This document shows positions 1 to 8,577 of a DNA stretch of 64,000 bases, one piece after another (the stretch's first letter is position 1; every line of letters starts with the position of its first letter). Below the pieces are notes generated by a model. That model saw only the letters and a program-made list of their open reading frames with translations, did no database searches and was not told the origin of the DNA. The translations under genes were made by a program, and so were the position numbers. Source of the stretch: Watersipora subatra (lineage: Eukaryota > Bryozoa > Gymnolaemata > Cheilostomatida > Watersiporidae); assembly GCF_963576615.1 (NCBI RefSeq), contig NC_088711.1, positions 64,327,248 through 64,391,247 on the forward strand, written 5' to 3'.

Positions 1-86
1 AATAAAACCTCAATGAACATGGGCCCTTTTAGTGGCTTGGTTGTGGAAACCCCCCTAAAGTAGCAAATTCACTGGCAAGTCTGAAA

Positions 87-100
87 CCCCCCCCCCCCCC
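87..100. repeat. Poly-C homopolymer
   Basis: A run of 14 C residues. Simple sequence with no gene nearby; its length may be unreliable in an assembly. Confidence 0.9.
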
Positions 101-190
101 AAAACGTGATTTTGGGCCGAACCTAATAGGCCTTTTGGGGGAGTATCAGCCCTGGGGATATCCGAGAGAAAATTGTAGATTGCACTGAAT

Positions 191-1082
191 AAATGTATAT
201 ATGGCGCCTTACAGTGCCTGGCGTGGCGCATTCACAACTCGAGTTGTACAACTCGAGTTGCACAACTTGAGTTGTGAACACGCAACGCGATTTTTCAAAA
301 ATAAGGTGCAATATATTGGTATTACGGTAGCATAACCGTATATCTGGTTATATTAACAATGGTACATCAATAGGCACCCGTTAGCTAATAGAAATTAAAC
401 TATGTATGTACTGTAAAACTAGAACTAAATAGCGAATTATAGTGTGTCGAGTTTGCAACTCGAGTTGTACAACTCGAGCTACACAACTCGAGTTGTACAA
501 CTCGAGTTGCAAACTCGAGTTGTGTAAATATAACTCGAGTTGTACACTGAAGTTGCACAACTCGAGTTCATCAAAACCCAAGCCGAGTTCTTTCAACAAC
601 AACTGGAGTTAAACAACTCGGCTTGAGAACATCTCATCATTTCATTTTCTCTAGCTACGGTATATTTTTATATGGAATTTTTTGGTGCATCAGTAAACGT
701 TGTCGACCTAATTTCTATGTTGGTTTACTTTCGGTGTTCATTCAGTTTCTTGTCAGGTTCTAGAGAGATAACTCTTTTTTTCATTTGAAAAAAAAGTGGC
801 CCAGCTCCCACATAGATTGTTCTTTAGTTTGCTTTTTACATTCTACAATTGTTTTTGTCTCGTTATATTTATAGAAACAAATACGCGCAAATGTCGCCAA
901 TATATATAATTTAAATGTGTATATATATTTAAATTATTATTATTACATTTCTGTAAATGAGACACCCCAATTACTCACTTTGCTTTTTTTACGAACCCGT
1001 GTTAGTTTTGCGTAACACAACTCGAGTTGATCAAAAACCCAGGCCGAGTTGTACAACACGGCAACTCGAGTTGCGAACATGC
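191..1082. repeat. Fold-back repeat built of AACTCGAGTTG palindromes (left part)
   Basis: Clusters of the self-complementary motif AACTCGAGTTG occur at about 234-276, 448-615 and 1016-1072. The left edge (191-221, containing TATGGCGCC and CAGTGCC) is repeated in inverted orientation at about 4585-4613 (AGGCACTTTAAGGCGCCATA). The LTR element at 1083-4573 splits this repeat. I read the whole as one fold-back or MITE-like unit, 191 to about 4613, that was interrupted later. Exact outer ends and its own target duplication were not resolved. No coding sequence is visible in 1-1082; the short ORFs there are translations of the palindromes. Confidence 0.5.
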
Positions 1083-1281
1083 TGTTGTATAATCGAGCTG
1101 GTGGGCCGCGGGCTACGCTAATGCCCGAGGTCATGGTAGTTACAGGTAGTTACGAGAGGTCACGGGAAGTACGAGAGGTTACGGGAAGTACGAGAGGTTA
1201 CAGGAGTATAAAGGCGTGGGGAGATTGGGAGAGCTTCCTTCTTGGCATCAACCGCATGTGAGTACGCACGTTTATATAACA
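1083..1281 (+). repeat. 5' LTR of copy 1
   Basis: Starts TGTTGTATAATCGAG and ends TTTATATAACA. It contains short direct repeats of the type GGTTACGGGAAGTACGA. It matches 4375-4573 base for base as far as I can read. Confidence 0.92.
1207..1212 (+). promoter_or_regulatory. TATA box in the LTR
   Basis: TATAAA lies 75 bases before the LTR end, a normal place for the U3/R promoter of an LTR element. It is conserved in all four LTRs of the window. Confidence 0.55.
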
Positions 1282-1299
1282 TGGCGCAGTTGACGAAGC
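1282..1299 (+). other. Primer binding site
   Basis: TGGCGCAGTTGACGAAGC follows the CA end of the 5' LTR with no gap. TGG pairs with the CCA end of a tRNA. The same sequence follows the second element's 5' LTR at 5213. The tRNA species was not identified. Confidence 0.7.
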
Positions 1300-1560
1300 T
1301 CTGATTTTTTTTTCTTGTTTTGTTATCATTAGCGATAATTTTTCTGGTTGCGGGTAAGTTAAAACGGTTGAAGAGACCCTTTCACGGGCGTGCAGGTGAG
1401 GTTACGTGAGGTAGGGTAGTGTTGTGAGGTGTAGTAGCGGTGAAGTAGCGGCGTTGGTGAGGTGTAATTATTTATTACATATTCGGAGGTGGGAGTTACA
1501 CTAATTATACGAGTGGGGTAGAGTGTATTTGTGGCGAGGGAGATATTGTATCGGGTAGAG

Positions 1561-2856
1561 ATGGAGAGTGGGTTTCCGAAGCTGGTGTTTGGAGAGCACG
1601 GTGATGGGTCGTGGGAGAGATTCATAGAGGAGATGAATTTATGTATTGAGAGTGCTGTTGAGCGAAGAGGTTACGAAGGTGAAGGAGGCGATAGACGCCC
1701 TATTATGAGAGGTAGAGCTAGGTTAGTGCCACTATTGAGAGCTATTGGGCACAGTGGTAGAGAAGTATTGAGGGGTGCAGGGTTTGACGTAGATGGCGTA
1801 AATTCTACTTATGAAGGGGCAGTGGAGGTTTTACAGGGTTATTATGGTAGACAGGAGAGTATGTTCGTAAAGGGGCATAAGTTCCTTACGGCTAGGCAGA
1901 CACTTGGGGAAAGTGATAGAGAGTTTTTACAACGGGTAGAGAGTTTGAGCAGATATGCAGAGGTGACTAACGATAATGATAGGGTAAGGTTTGCCCTTAT
2001 TGTGGCGATTAACGGGTTGAGAGATAGAGAAGTAAGTAGAGAGTTAATGAAGAATGCCAATCTTACTTGGGCGTTATTGCAGGAGGCATTGAGGGCTCGT
2101 GAAATGGCCAACAGCTCTGATAGATTTTTGAGAGGTGAGGGTAGAAGTACCGATTTAAAGAGTGAGGTTAAGAGAGAAGTAGCAAAGGTATCAGAGTTTG
2201 ATAGCCGAGTGCAGTACAGGAGTAATGATAGAGATAGAAGTTATGATTCAGCAGGTAGATCTTCCCCTAGGGGTAGCCCTAGGAGTAGTAGAGAGTATTA
2301 TGGTAGTGAAGAGCAAGGTACTAGTAGATATGGGACAAGAGGAAGGGAGTATCACAAGGACAGTGACAGTAGAAAGTATAGAGATAATAGCAGGGAGAGG
2401 CATGTCTCTAGATATAGAGCAGGCAGTAGAGAAGGCAGTGAAGGTAGAGTATGCTACAATTGCAAACGTAGTGGGCATGAGATGAGGAGTTGTCCCTCCA
2501 TTAAATGTTTTTGTTGTGGACAGCGAGGACATGTATCCCGTTATTGTAGGGATAGGAGAGAAGTAGGTTATGACAGGCGAGGTAGTAGCAGGAGGTTAGG
2601 AGGTAGCCGTGATAGTAGCTATGAGCGATATGGCAGCAGGGATATTAGTAGGGAGAGGTACAGGGGCCGAGAAAGCCCCCGCGAGATGAGGGACAAGTCT
2701 AGTAGGTACAGGGACAAAAGTATGGATAGGTTTGAGGGGGAGAAGTATAAGGAGAGGTGCGAGACGAGCCAGTATGATGAAAGGTACCGGGATAATAGTA
2801 AGGGCAGAAGTGTTAGATTCTCTGGTTATAGAGATAAATATGGTGAAGATCAATGA
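1561..2856 (+). CDS. Gag-like protein with two zinc knuckles and RS-rich tail
   Basis: Structural protein of the LTR element. The first ATG is at 1561; the frame is open ten codons further upstream but only from GTG. The N-terminal half is a capsid-like helical region. The C-terminal half is very rich in Arg, Ser, Asp and Tyr (SR-protein-like). Two CCHC knuckles, CYNCKRSGHEMRSC and CFCCGQRGHVSRYC, lie at about 2450-2550 and should bind the element RNA. The frame ends at TGA (2854-2856) followed by CTAG, and the same frame stays open into the protease. Copy 2 has the same arrangement, so Gag-Pro is probably made by readthrough. The RS-rich tail is unusual for Gag. Confidence 0.85.
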   Translation: MESGFPKLVFGEHGDGSWERFIEEMNLCIESAVERRGYEGEGGDRRPIMRGRARLVPLLRAIGHSGREVLRGAGFDVDGVNSTYEGAVEVLQGYYGRQESMFVKGHKFLTARQTLGESDREFLQRVESLSRYAEVTNDNDRVRFALIVAINGLRDREVSRELMKNANLTWALLQEALRAREMANSSDRFLRGEGRSTDLKSEVKREVAKVSEFDSRVQYRSNDRDRSYDSAGRSSPRGSPRSSREYYGSEEQGTSRYGTRGREYHKDSDSRKYRDNSRERHVSRYRAGSREGSEGRVCYNCKRSGHEMRSCPSIKCFCCGQRGHVSRYCRDRREVGYDRRGSSRRLGGSRDSSYERYGSRDISRERYRGRESPREMRDKSSRYRDKSMDRFEGEKYKERCETSQYDERYRDNSKGRSVRFSGYRDKYGEDQ

Positions 2857-4059
2857 CTAGGCCAGGGAATTGTGCAGTATTTAGAAGTTAATGGAGTAAA
2901 TGTAGAGTTTACGTTTGATACTGGGGCTGAGGTGTCTATGGTAACCGAGGCAACAGCCAATAAGTTGAACCTACGGTTAAAGAAACCGTCGACAGTTTTA
3001 GAAACTGCTGATGGTAGTGAGCTAAAAGTGGTTGGAAGTGTAATAGTTCATGTGGAAAGTAAAGACAGGCATATGGATGCTGAAGTTCATGTGGTGAAAA
3101 GATTGAGAATGAACTTCTTGGGCATAACTGAGTTGAAGCAGCTTAAATTATTTGCTGTTGTAAATGCGTTATGCGAAAGTAAGTTTGAGGCTGTTAAGGA
3201 GTGTAGAAGTATTAAGCCAGTTGAGCCGTTTTCGTCAAGAACCATTATTGCTGGGTCAAGTTATGTTTCAGATGATGTCGAGTTGCAAAACCTGACAAAT
3301 AAGTCTGACAGAGAGAGCGAAGTTAAGAGAGGTCACACGGGTCAAGATTGGTGTACTTGCAAAACCAAGGAAGTGAAGAGTGGCGGATATGTGGAAATTG
3401 GTAGCCAACAGGGGACAGCCCGGGGCGCCAGGGATGTGCGGGTGTCTATGGGGTGTGATAGAGAACAGAGTCACGATGAGGTAAGGGAAGGTGCTGAGAA
3501 AGTAGCTAAACCAGTGTCTGTAATGGAAAAGGTTTGCTCTTTTTTAGCCGAGATATCCAGCAATGGAAGGTTAGACAGAGAAGGTCATGAGAAAAAGGTA
3601 GCGGCGATTGAGAGAGAGGAAAGGGAGGTGCGGAGGAAGTCGAAAGAGAAATTAGCTAAGCTGAAAGCCAAACGGGAGGCAGCAGTCATGGAGTTGGAAA
3701 ATGTCAAGGCATTCAGGGTAGTGGTGCAGGAGTTAGCCGAGGTTCAGAGGAGAGTTGCTAGTAGCAGACCTGCACTGGTTGCAGGTGAGGTCGAGCTAGA
3801 TAGGTCTGGGCCTATGCCAACTCCCAGCTCTGTGGTGCCATCCCCTGTGCAGCCGGTTACAGCCCAGGTGGAGACCTCCCACAGGAAGCCTGTCGAGCCT
3901 GCCTCTTATTGGGGAGAGCGAGGTAAAGACGGAAGAGACGGAGATGAGGTTGAGGAGTCATTACTGACCCAACCAAAAGACTCCGGGCTTGTCAGGGTTG
4001 GTGGAAGTAGTGTTGGAGATGTTGGTGGAAGGAGTGTTGGTAGTGACTGGTCACGGTAA
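2857..4059 (+). CDS. Aspartic protease domain with coiled-coil extension (readthrough product)
   Basis: This region continues the gag frame after the UGA. A retropepsin motif, FTFDTGAEVSMV, is seen at about 2902-2940, with LGIT further on as the family's second conserved block. A highly charged predicted coiled coil (about 3590-3760, EREEREVRRKSKEKLAKLKA) and a Pro/Ser/Gly-rich tail follow. There is no ATG near its start, which fits expression only as a Gag fusion. Compared with copy 2, two bases are missing near 4045, so the frame stops at 4057-4059 about 23 codons early. RT, RNase H and integrase are absent. Confidence 0.8.
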   Translation, partial: LGQGIVQYLEVNGVNVEFTFDTGAEVSMVTEATANKLNLRLKKPSTVLETADGSELKVVGSVIVHVESKDRHMDAEVHVVKRLRMNFLGITELKQLKLFAVVNALCESKFEAVKECRSIKPVEPFSSRTIIAGSSYVSDDVELQNLTNKSDRESEVKRGHTGQDWCTCKTKEVKSGGYVEIGSQQGTARGARDVRVSMGCDREQSHDEVREGAEKVAKPVSVMEKVCSFLAEISSNGRLDREGHEKKVAAIEREEREVRRKSKEKLAKLKAKREAAVMELENVKAFRVVVQELAEVQRRVASSRPALVAGEVELDRSGPMPTPSSVVPSPVQPVTAQVETSHRKPVEPASYWGERGKDGRDGDEVEESLLTQPKDSGLVRVGGSSVGDVGGRSVGSDWSR

Positions 4060-4064
4060 AAGTA

Positions 4065-4274
4065 TTGGTAGCGGCGGAGGTCAGAGTGATGAAAAAGCCA
4101 GTGCAGACTGGCAATGGAGCTGGCAGTAGCGAGAAGAGTACACTGATTTATACAACAGTGAGAGTGGAGGATCAGGAGAGTGAGGAGAGTAGTGCGGCCG
4201 GGTACGACAGCAGCCCCGGGTTGCTCGGGAGTGATGGTACGCAGGAGGTGTCGATGGAGGAAGACCTGGGTTAA
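4065..4274 (+). pseudogene. Short acidic ORF remnant before the 3' LTR
   Basis: About 60 codons in another frame, acidic and Ser-rich, conserved in copy 2 (ending at 8273). In copy 2 it overlaps the end of the protease frame. It may be the last bit of a deleted pol gene or a frameshift product. No domain recognised. Confidence 0.3.
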
Positions 4275-4350
4275 AGCGTAAGGTAAACTTCACCAGCAAG
4301 GTGAGTTGATGAATGAGTCCCAATGTATTTCTGGAAGGTTAGTGGCCCAT

Positions 4351-4373
4351 ACAAAAAAGAAAAGAAAAAGGGC
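4351..4373 (+). other. Polypurine tract
   Basis: A run of A and G (AAAAAAGAAAAGAAAAAGGG) ends a few bases before the 3' LTR. It would prime plus-strand synthesis. The same tract precedes the 3' LTR of copy 2. Confidence 0.75.
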
Positions 4374-4374
4374 A

Positions 4375-4573
4375 TGTTGTATAATCGAGCTGGTGGGCCG
4401 CGGGCTACGCTAATGCCCGAGGTCATGGTAGTTACAGGTAGTTACGAGAGGTCACGGGAAGTACGAGAGGTTACGGGAAGTACGAGAGGTTACAGGAGTA
4501 TAAAGGCGTGGGGAGATTGGGAGAGCTTCCTTCTTGGCATCAACCGCATGTGAGTACGCACGTTTATATAACA
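4375..4573 (+). repeat. 3' LTR of copy 1
   Basis: Matches the 5' LTR and is followed by the target duplication CATGC at 4574-4578. Confidence 0.92.
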
Positions 4574-5008
4574 CATGCAACGCGAGGCACTTTAAGGCGC
4601 CATATGTATATACTTGTGGCTTTTGTATTTTGGTCATAGAATAATAGGTAAATATGGATGCATATGTATAAAAATGACATATTCATAAATGAGTTCTCAG
4701 GTTTTTTGCCTCATATTGAGGATCTTAGTGAGAAAACTCCATTCTATTTCTGACTTAAACTGGTTTGCAATCGGTCTTTCAGGCTATGTGTAGATGGCGC
4801 TCCACGAATCTCAAAAATGTTTGATTATGGGCTCTTTCCATTAATAAGGCTTATTATAATGTAGTACTTTATTGCAATAAATTATGTAATCCATAATAGC
4901 TAGCTGTGTCAATCAATTTAATTAAATATCTTAAATTTTCACTGCTACTACCTACGTGAGCGATGCTTTACAGAGCTTAGCGGAGCGGTACTTGAAATAG
5001 ACTAAGAA
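4574..5008. other. Spacer between the two LTR elements
   Basis: The first ~40 bases are the right edge of the interrupted fold-back repeat. The rest is AT-rich with no gene or structure that I can support. Confidence 0.6.
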
Positions 5009-5013
5009 CTAGG

Positions 5014-5212
5014 TGTTGTATAATCGAGCTGGTGGGCCGCGGGCTACGCTAATGCCCGAGGTCATGGTAGTTACAGGTAGTTACGAGGTTACGGGAAGTA
5101 CGAGAGGTTACAGGAAGTACGAGAGGTTACAGGAGTATAAAGGCGTGGGGAGATTGGGAGAGGCTTCCTTCTTTACATCAACCGCATGTGAGTACACACC
5201 GTTTATATAACA
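5014..5212 (+). repeat. 5' LTR of copy 2
   Basis: TG...CA ends, 199 bp, same TATA box as copy 1. Followed directly by the TGGCGCAGTTGACG primer site. Confidence 0.92.
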
Positions 5213-5341
5213 TGGCGCAGTTGACGAAGCTCTGATTTTTTTTCCTTTTTTGTTGTCATTAGCGATAATTTTTCTGGTTGCGGGTAAGTTAAACGGTTGT
5301 ATAGACCCTTTCACGGGCGTGTAGGTGAGGTAACGTGAGGT

Positions 5342-5500
5342 AGGGTAGTGTTGTGAGGTGTAGTAGCAGTGTTGTTGAGGTGCAATTATTTATTAGGGTA
5401 GTGTTGTGAGGTGTAGTAGCAGTGTTGTTGAGGTGCAATTATTTATTAGGGTAGTGTTGTGAGGTGTAGTAGCAGTGTTGTTGAGGTGCAATTATTTATT
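5342..5500 (+). repeat. Three 53-bp tandem units in the 5' leader of copy 2
   Basis: The unit starting AGGGTAGTGTTGTGAGGTG is repeated at 5342, 5395 and 5448 with almost no change. Copy 1 has only one related stretch, so the expansion is specific to copy 2. Confidence 0.85.
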
Positions 5501-5584
5501 ACATATTCGGAGGTGGGAGTTACACTAATTATACGAGTGGGGTAGAGTGTATTCGTGGCGAGGGAGATATTGTATCGGGTAGAG

Positions 5585-6853
5585 ATGGAGAGTGGGTTTC
5601 CGAAGCTGGTGTTTGGAGAGCACGGTGATGGGTCGTGGGAGAGATTCATAGAGGAGATGAATTTATGTATAGAGAGTGCTGTAGAGAGAAGAGGTTACGA
5701 AGGTGAAGGTGAAAATAGGCGCCCTATTATGAGAGGTAGAGCTAGGTTAGTGCCACTATTGAGAGCTATTGGGCACAGTGGTAGAGAAGTATTGAGAGGT
5801 GCAGGGTTTGACGTAGATGGCGTTAATTCTACTTATGAAGAGGCAGTGGAGGTTTTACAGGGTTATTATGGTAGACAGGAGAGTATGTTCGTAAAGGGGC
5901 ATAAGTTCCTTACGGCTAGGCAGACACTTGGGGAAAGTGATAGAGAGTTTTTACAACGGGTAGAGAGTTTGAGCAGATATGCAGAGGTGACTAACGATAA
6001 TGATAGGGTAAGGTTTGCCCTTATTGTGGCGGTTAACGGGTTGAGAAATAGAGAAGTAAGCAGAGAGTTAATGAAGAATGCCAATCTTACTTAGGCGTTA
6101 TTGCAGGAGGCATTGAGGGCTCGAGAAATGGCCGACAGCTCTGATAGATTTTTGAGAGGTGAGGGTAGAAGTACCGATTTAAAGAGTGAGGTTAAGAGAG
6201 AAGTAGCAAAGATATCAGAGTTTGATAGCCGAGGGCAGTACAGGAGTAATGATAGAGATAGAAGTTATGATTCAGCAGGTAGATCTTCCCCTAGGGGTAG
6301 CCCGAGGAGTAGTAGAGAGTATTATGGTAGTGAAGAGCAAGGTGCTAGTAGATATGGGACAAGAGGCAGGGAGTATAACAAGGACGGTGACAGTAGAAAG
6401 TATAGAGACAATAGCAGGGAGAGGCATGTCTCTAGATCTAGAGCAAGCAGTAGAGAAGGCAGTGGAGGTAGAGTATGCTACAATTGTAAACGTAGTGGGC
6501 ATGAGATGAGGAGTTGTCCCTCCATTAAATGTTTTTGTTGTGGACAGCGAGGACATGTATCCCGTTATTGTAGGGATAGGAGAGAAGTAGGTTATGACAG
6601 GCGAGGTAGTAGCAGGAGGTCAGGAGGTAGCCGAGATAATAGCTACGAGCGATATGGTAGCAGGGACAGTAGTAGGGAGAAGTACAGGGGCCGAGAAAGC
6701 CCCCGCGAGATTATAGACAAATTTGGCAGGTACAGGGACAACAGTATGGATAGGTTTGAGGGGGAGAAGTATAAGGAGAGGTACCAAGATAGTGGTAAGG
6801 GCAGAAGTGTTAGGTTCTCTGGTTCTAGGGATAAGTATGAGGATGACAGTTGA
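5585..6853 (+). pseudogene. Gag of copy 2, interrupted by an amber codon
   Basis: Same protein as 1561-2856, with both zinc knuckles. A TAG at 6092-6094 replaces the TGG tryptophan codon of copy 1, cutting the frame in the capsid-like region. The frame downstream is intact to TGA at 6851-6853, again followed by CTAG. One substitution is the only disabling change seen. Confidence 0.85.
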
Positions 6854-8128
6854 CTAGAAAGGAGAATTGTACAGGTTTTGAAGGTCAATGGGAAGAACGT
6901 TGAATTTACGTTTGATACTGGGGCAGAGGTGTCGACTGTAACCGAGGGGACGGCCGAAAGGCTGAACCTACGGCTAGAGGAGCCATCTACTGTTTTGGCG
7001 GGAATAGATGGTCGTAAGCTAAGAGTAGTCGGTAAAGCAGGCGTTCAGTTGGAAAGTAAATATAGAGATATGGAGACAGAGGTATATGTGGTGAAAGGAT
7101 TGAGAACGAACTTCTTGGGCATAACTGAGTTAAGGCAGCTTCAATTATTTGCTGTTGTAAACGCGGTTTGCGAAAGTAAGTTTGAGGCTGTTAAGGAGTG
7201 TAGAAGTATTAAGCCGGTTAAGCTGTTTTCGTCAAGAACCATTATTGCTGGGTCAAGTTATGTTTCAGATGATGTCGAGTTGCAAAACCTGACAAAGAAG
7301 TCTGACAGAGAGAGCGAAGTTAAGAGAGGTCACACAGGTCAAGATTGGTGGACTTGTAAAACCAAGGGAGTGAAGAGTAGCGAATACGTGGAAATTGGTA
7401 GCCAACAGGGGACAGCCCAAGGCACCAAAGATGTGCAAGGGTCTATGGGGTGTGATGGAGAACAGAGTCACGATGAGGTAAGGGAAGGTGCTGAGAAAGT
7501 AGCTGAACCAGTGTCTGTAATGGAAAAGGCTTGCTCTTTTTTAGCCGAGGTATCCAGCAATGGAATGTTAGACAGAGAAGGTCATGAGAAAAAGGTAGCA
7601 GAGATTGAAAGAGAGGAAAGGGAGGTGCGGAGGAAGTCGAAGGAGAAATTGGCTAAGCTGAAAGCCAAACGGGAGGCAGCAGTCATGGAGTTGGAAAATG
7701 TCAAGGCTTTCAGGGTAGTGGTGCAGGAGTTAGCCGAGGTCCAGAGGAGAATTGCTATTAGCAGACCTGCACTGGTTGCAAGTGAGGTCGAGCTAGATAG
7801 GTCTGGGCCTATGCCAACTCCCAGCTCTGTGGTGCCATCCCCTGTGCAGCCGGTTACGGCCCAGGTGGAGACCTCCCACAGGAAGCCTGTTGAGCCTGCC
7901 TCTTATTGGGGAGAGCGAGGTAAAGACGGAAGAGACGGAGATGAGGTTGAGGAGTCATTACTGACCCAACCAAAAGACTCCGGGCTTGTCAGGGTTGGTG
8001 GAAGTAGTGTTGGAGATGTTGGTGGGAGGAGTGTTGGTAGTGACAGTGGTCACGGTAAAAGTATTGGTAGCGGCGGAGGTCAGAGTGATGGAAAAGCCAG
8101 TGCAGACTGGCAATGGAGCTGGCAGTAG
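6854..8128 (+). CDS. Aspartic protease domain of copy 2 (readthrough region)
   Basis: In frame with Gag after UGA-CUA-G. The retropepsin motif FTFDTGAEVSTV is at about 6903-6938. The same charged coiled coil and Pro-rich tail as copy 1 follow. It keeps two bases lost in copy 1 near 8045 and so runs about 23 codons longer. No own ATG near the start; expression is presumably as a Gag-Pro fusion. Confidence 0.75.
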   Translation, partial: LERRIVQVLKVNGKNVEFTFDTGAEVSTVTEGTAERLNLRLEEPSTVLAGIDGRKLRVVGKAGVQLESKYRDMETEVYVVKGLRTNFLGITELRQLQLFAVVNAVCESKFEAVKECRSIKPVKLFSSRTIIAGSSYVSDDVELQNLTKKSDRESEVKRGHTGQDWWTCKTKGVKSSEYVEIGSQQGTAQGTKDVQGSMGCDGEQSHDEVREGAEKVAEPVSVMEKACSFLAEVSSNGMLDREGHEKKVAEIEREEREVRRKSKEKLAKLKAKREAAVMELENVKAFRVVVQELAEVQRRIAISRPALVASEVELDRSGPMPTPSSVVPSPVQPVTAQVETSHRKPVEPASYWGERGKDGRDGDEVEESLLTQPKDSGLVRVGGSSVGDVGGRSVGSDSGHGKSIGSGGGQSDGKASADWQWSWQ

Positions 8129-8273
8129 CGAGAAGAGTACACTGATTTATACAACAGTGAGAGTGGAGGATCAGGAGAGTGAGGAGAGTAGTGCGGCCGG
8201 GTACGACAGCAGCCCCGGGTTGCTGGGGAGTGATGGTACGCAGGAGGAGTCGATGGAGGAAGACCTGGGTTAA
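8129..8273 (+). pseudogene. Acidic ORF tail of copy 2
   Basis: This is the end of a frame that overlaps the protease end and matches the short acidic ORF of copy 1. Function not recognised. Confidence 0.3.
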
Positions 8274-8373
8274 AGCGTAAGGTAAACTTCACCAGCAAGG
8301 TGAGTTGATGAATGAGTCCCAATGTATTTCTGGAAGGTTAGTGGCCCATACAAAAAAGAAAAGAAAAAGGGCA

Positions 8374-8572
8374 TGTTGTATAATCGAGCTGGTGGGCCGC
8401 GGGCTACGCTAATGCCCGAGGTCATGGTAGTTACAGGTAGTTACGAGGTTACGGGAAGTACGAGAGGTTACAGGAAGTACGAGAGGTTACAGGAGTATAA
8501 AGGCGTGGGGAGATTGGGAGAGGCTTCCTTCTTTACATCAACCGCATGTGAGTACACACCGTTTATATAACA
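8374..8572 (+). repeat. 3' LTR of copy 2
   Basis: Preceded by the polypurine tract (8351-8371) and followed by the target duplication CTAGG. Confidence 0.92.
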
Positions 8573-8577
8573 CTAGG

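Larger units (their letters stand above)
1083..4573 (+). mobile_element. LTR retrotransposon copy 1, gag-pro only
   Basis: The two LTRs of 199 bp (1083-1281, 4375-4573) appear identical, begin TG and end CA, and are bounded by the 5-bp target duplication CATGC (1078-1082 and 4574-4578). A TGG-starting primer binding site directly follows the 5' LTR and a polypurine tract precedes the 3' LTR. The interior encodes Gag with two CCHC knuckles and an aspartic protease, but no reverse transcriptase, RNase H or integrase. It therefore must depend on an autonomous relative. Identical LTRs mean recent insertion. Superfamily cannot be set without RT; Ty3/Gypsy-like is the simplest guess. Confidence 0.92.
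5014..8572 (+). mobile_element. LTR retrotransposon copy 2, gag-pro only
   Basis: Sister of copy 1. Its 199-bp LTRs (5014-5212, 8374-8572) look identical to each other but differ from those of copy 1 by small indels and substitutions, so the copies are independent insertions and not a tandem duplication. The target duplication is CTAGG (5009-5013 and 8573-8577). Again there is a TGG primer binding site, a polypurine tract, and no RT or integrase. Both copies share orientation and lie 440 bp apart. Confidence 0.92.

Noticed and set aside
2198..2532. 95-codon plus ORF and 94-codon minus ORF inside gag
   Set aside because: Shadow frames of the Arg/Ser-rich gag region; present in both copies only because gag is conserved.
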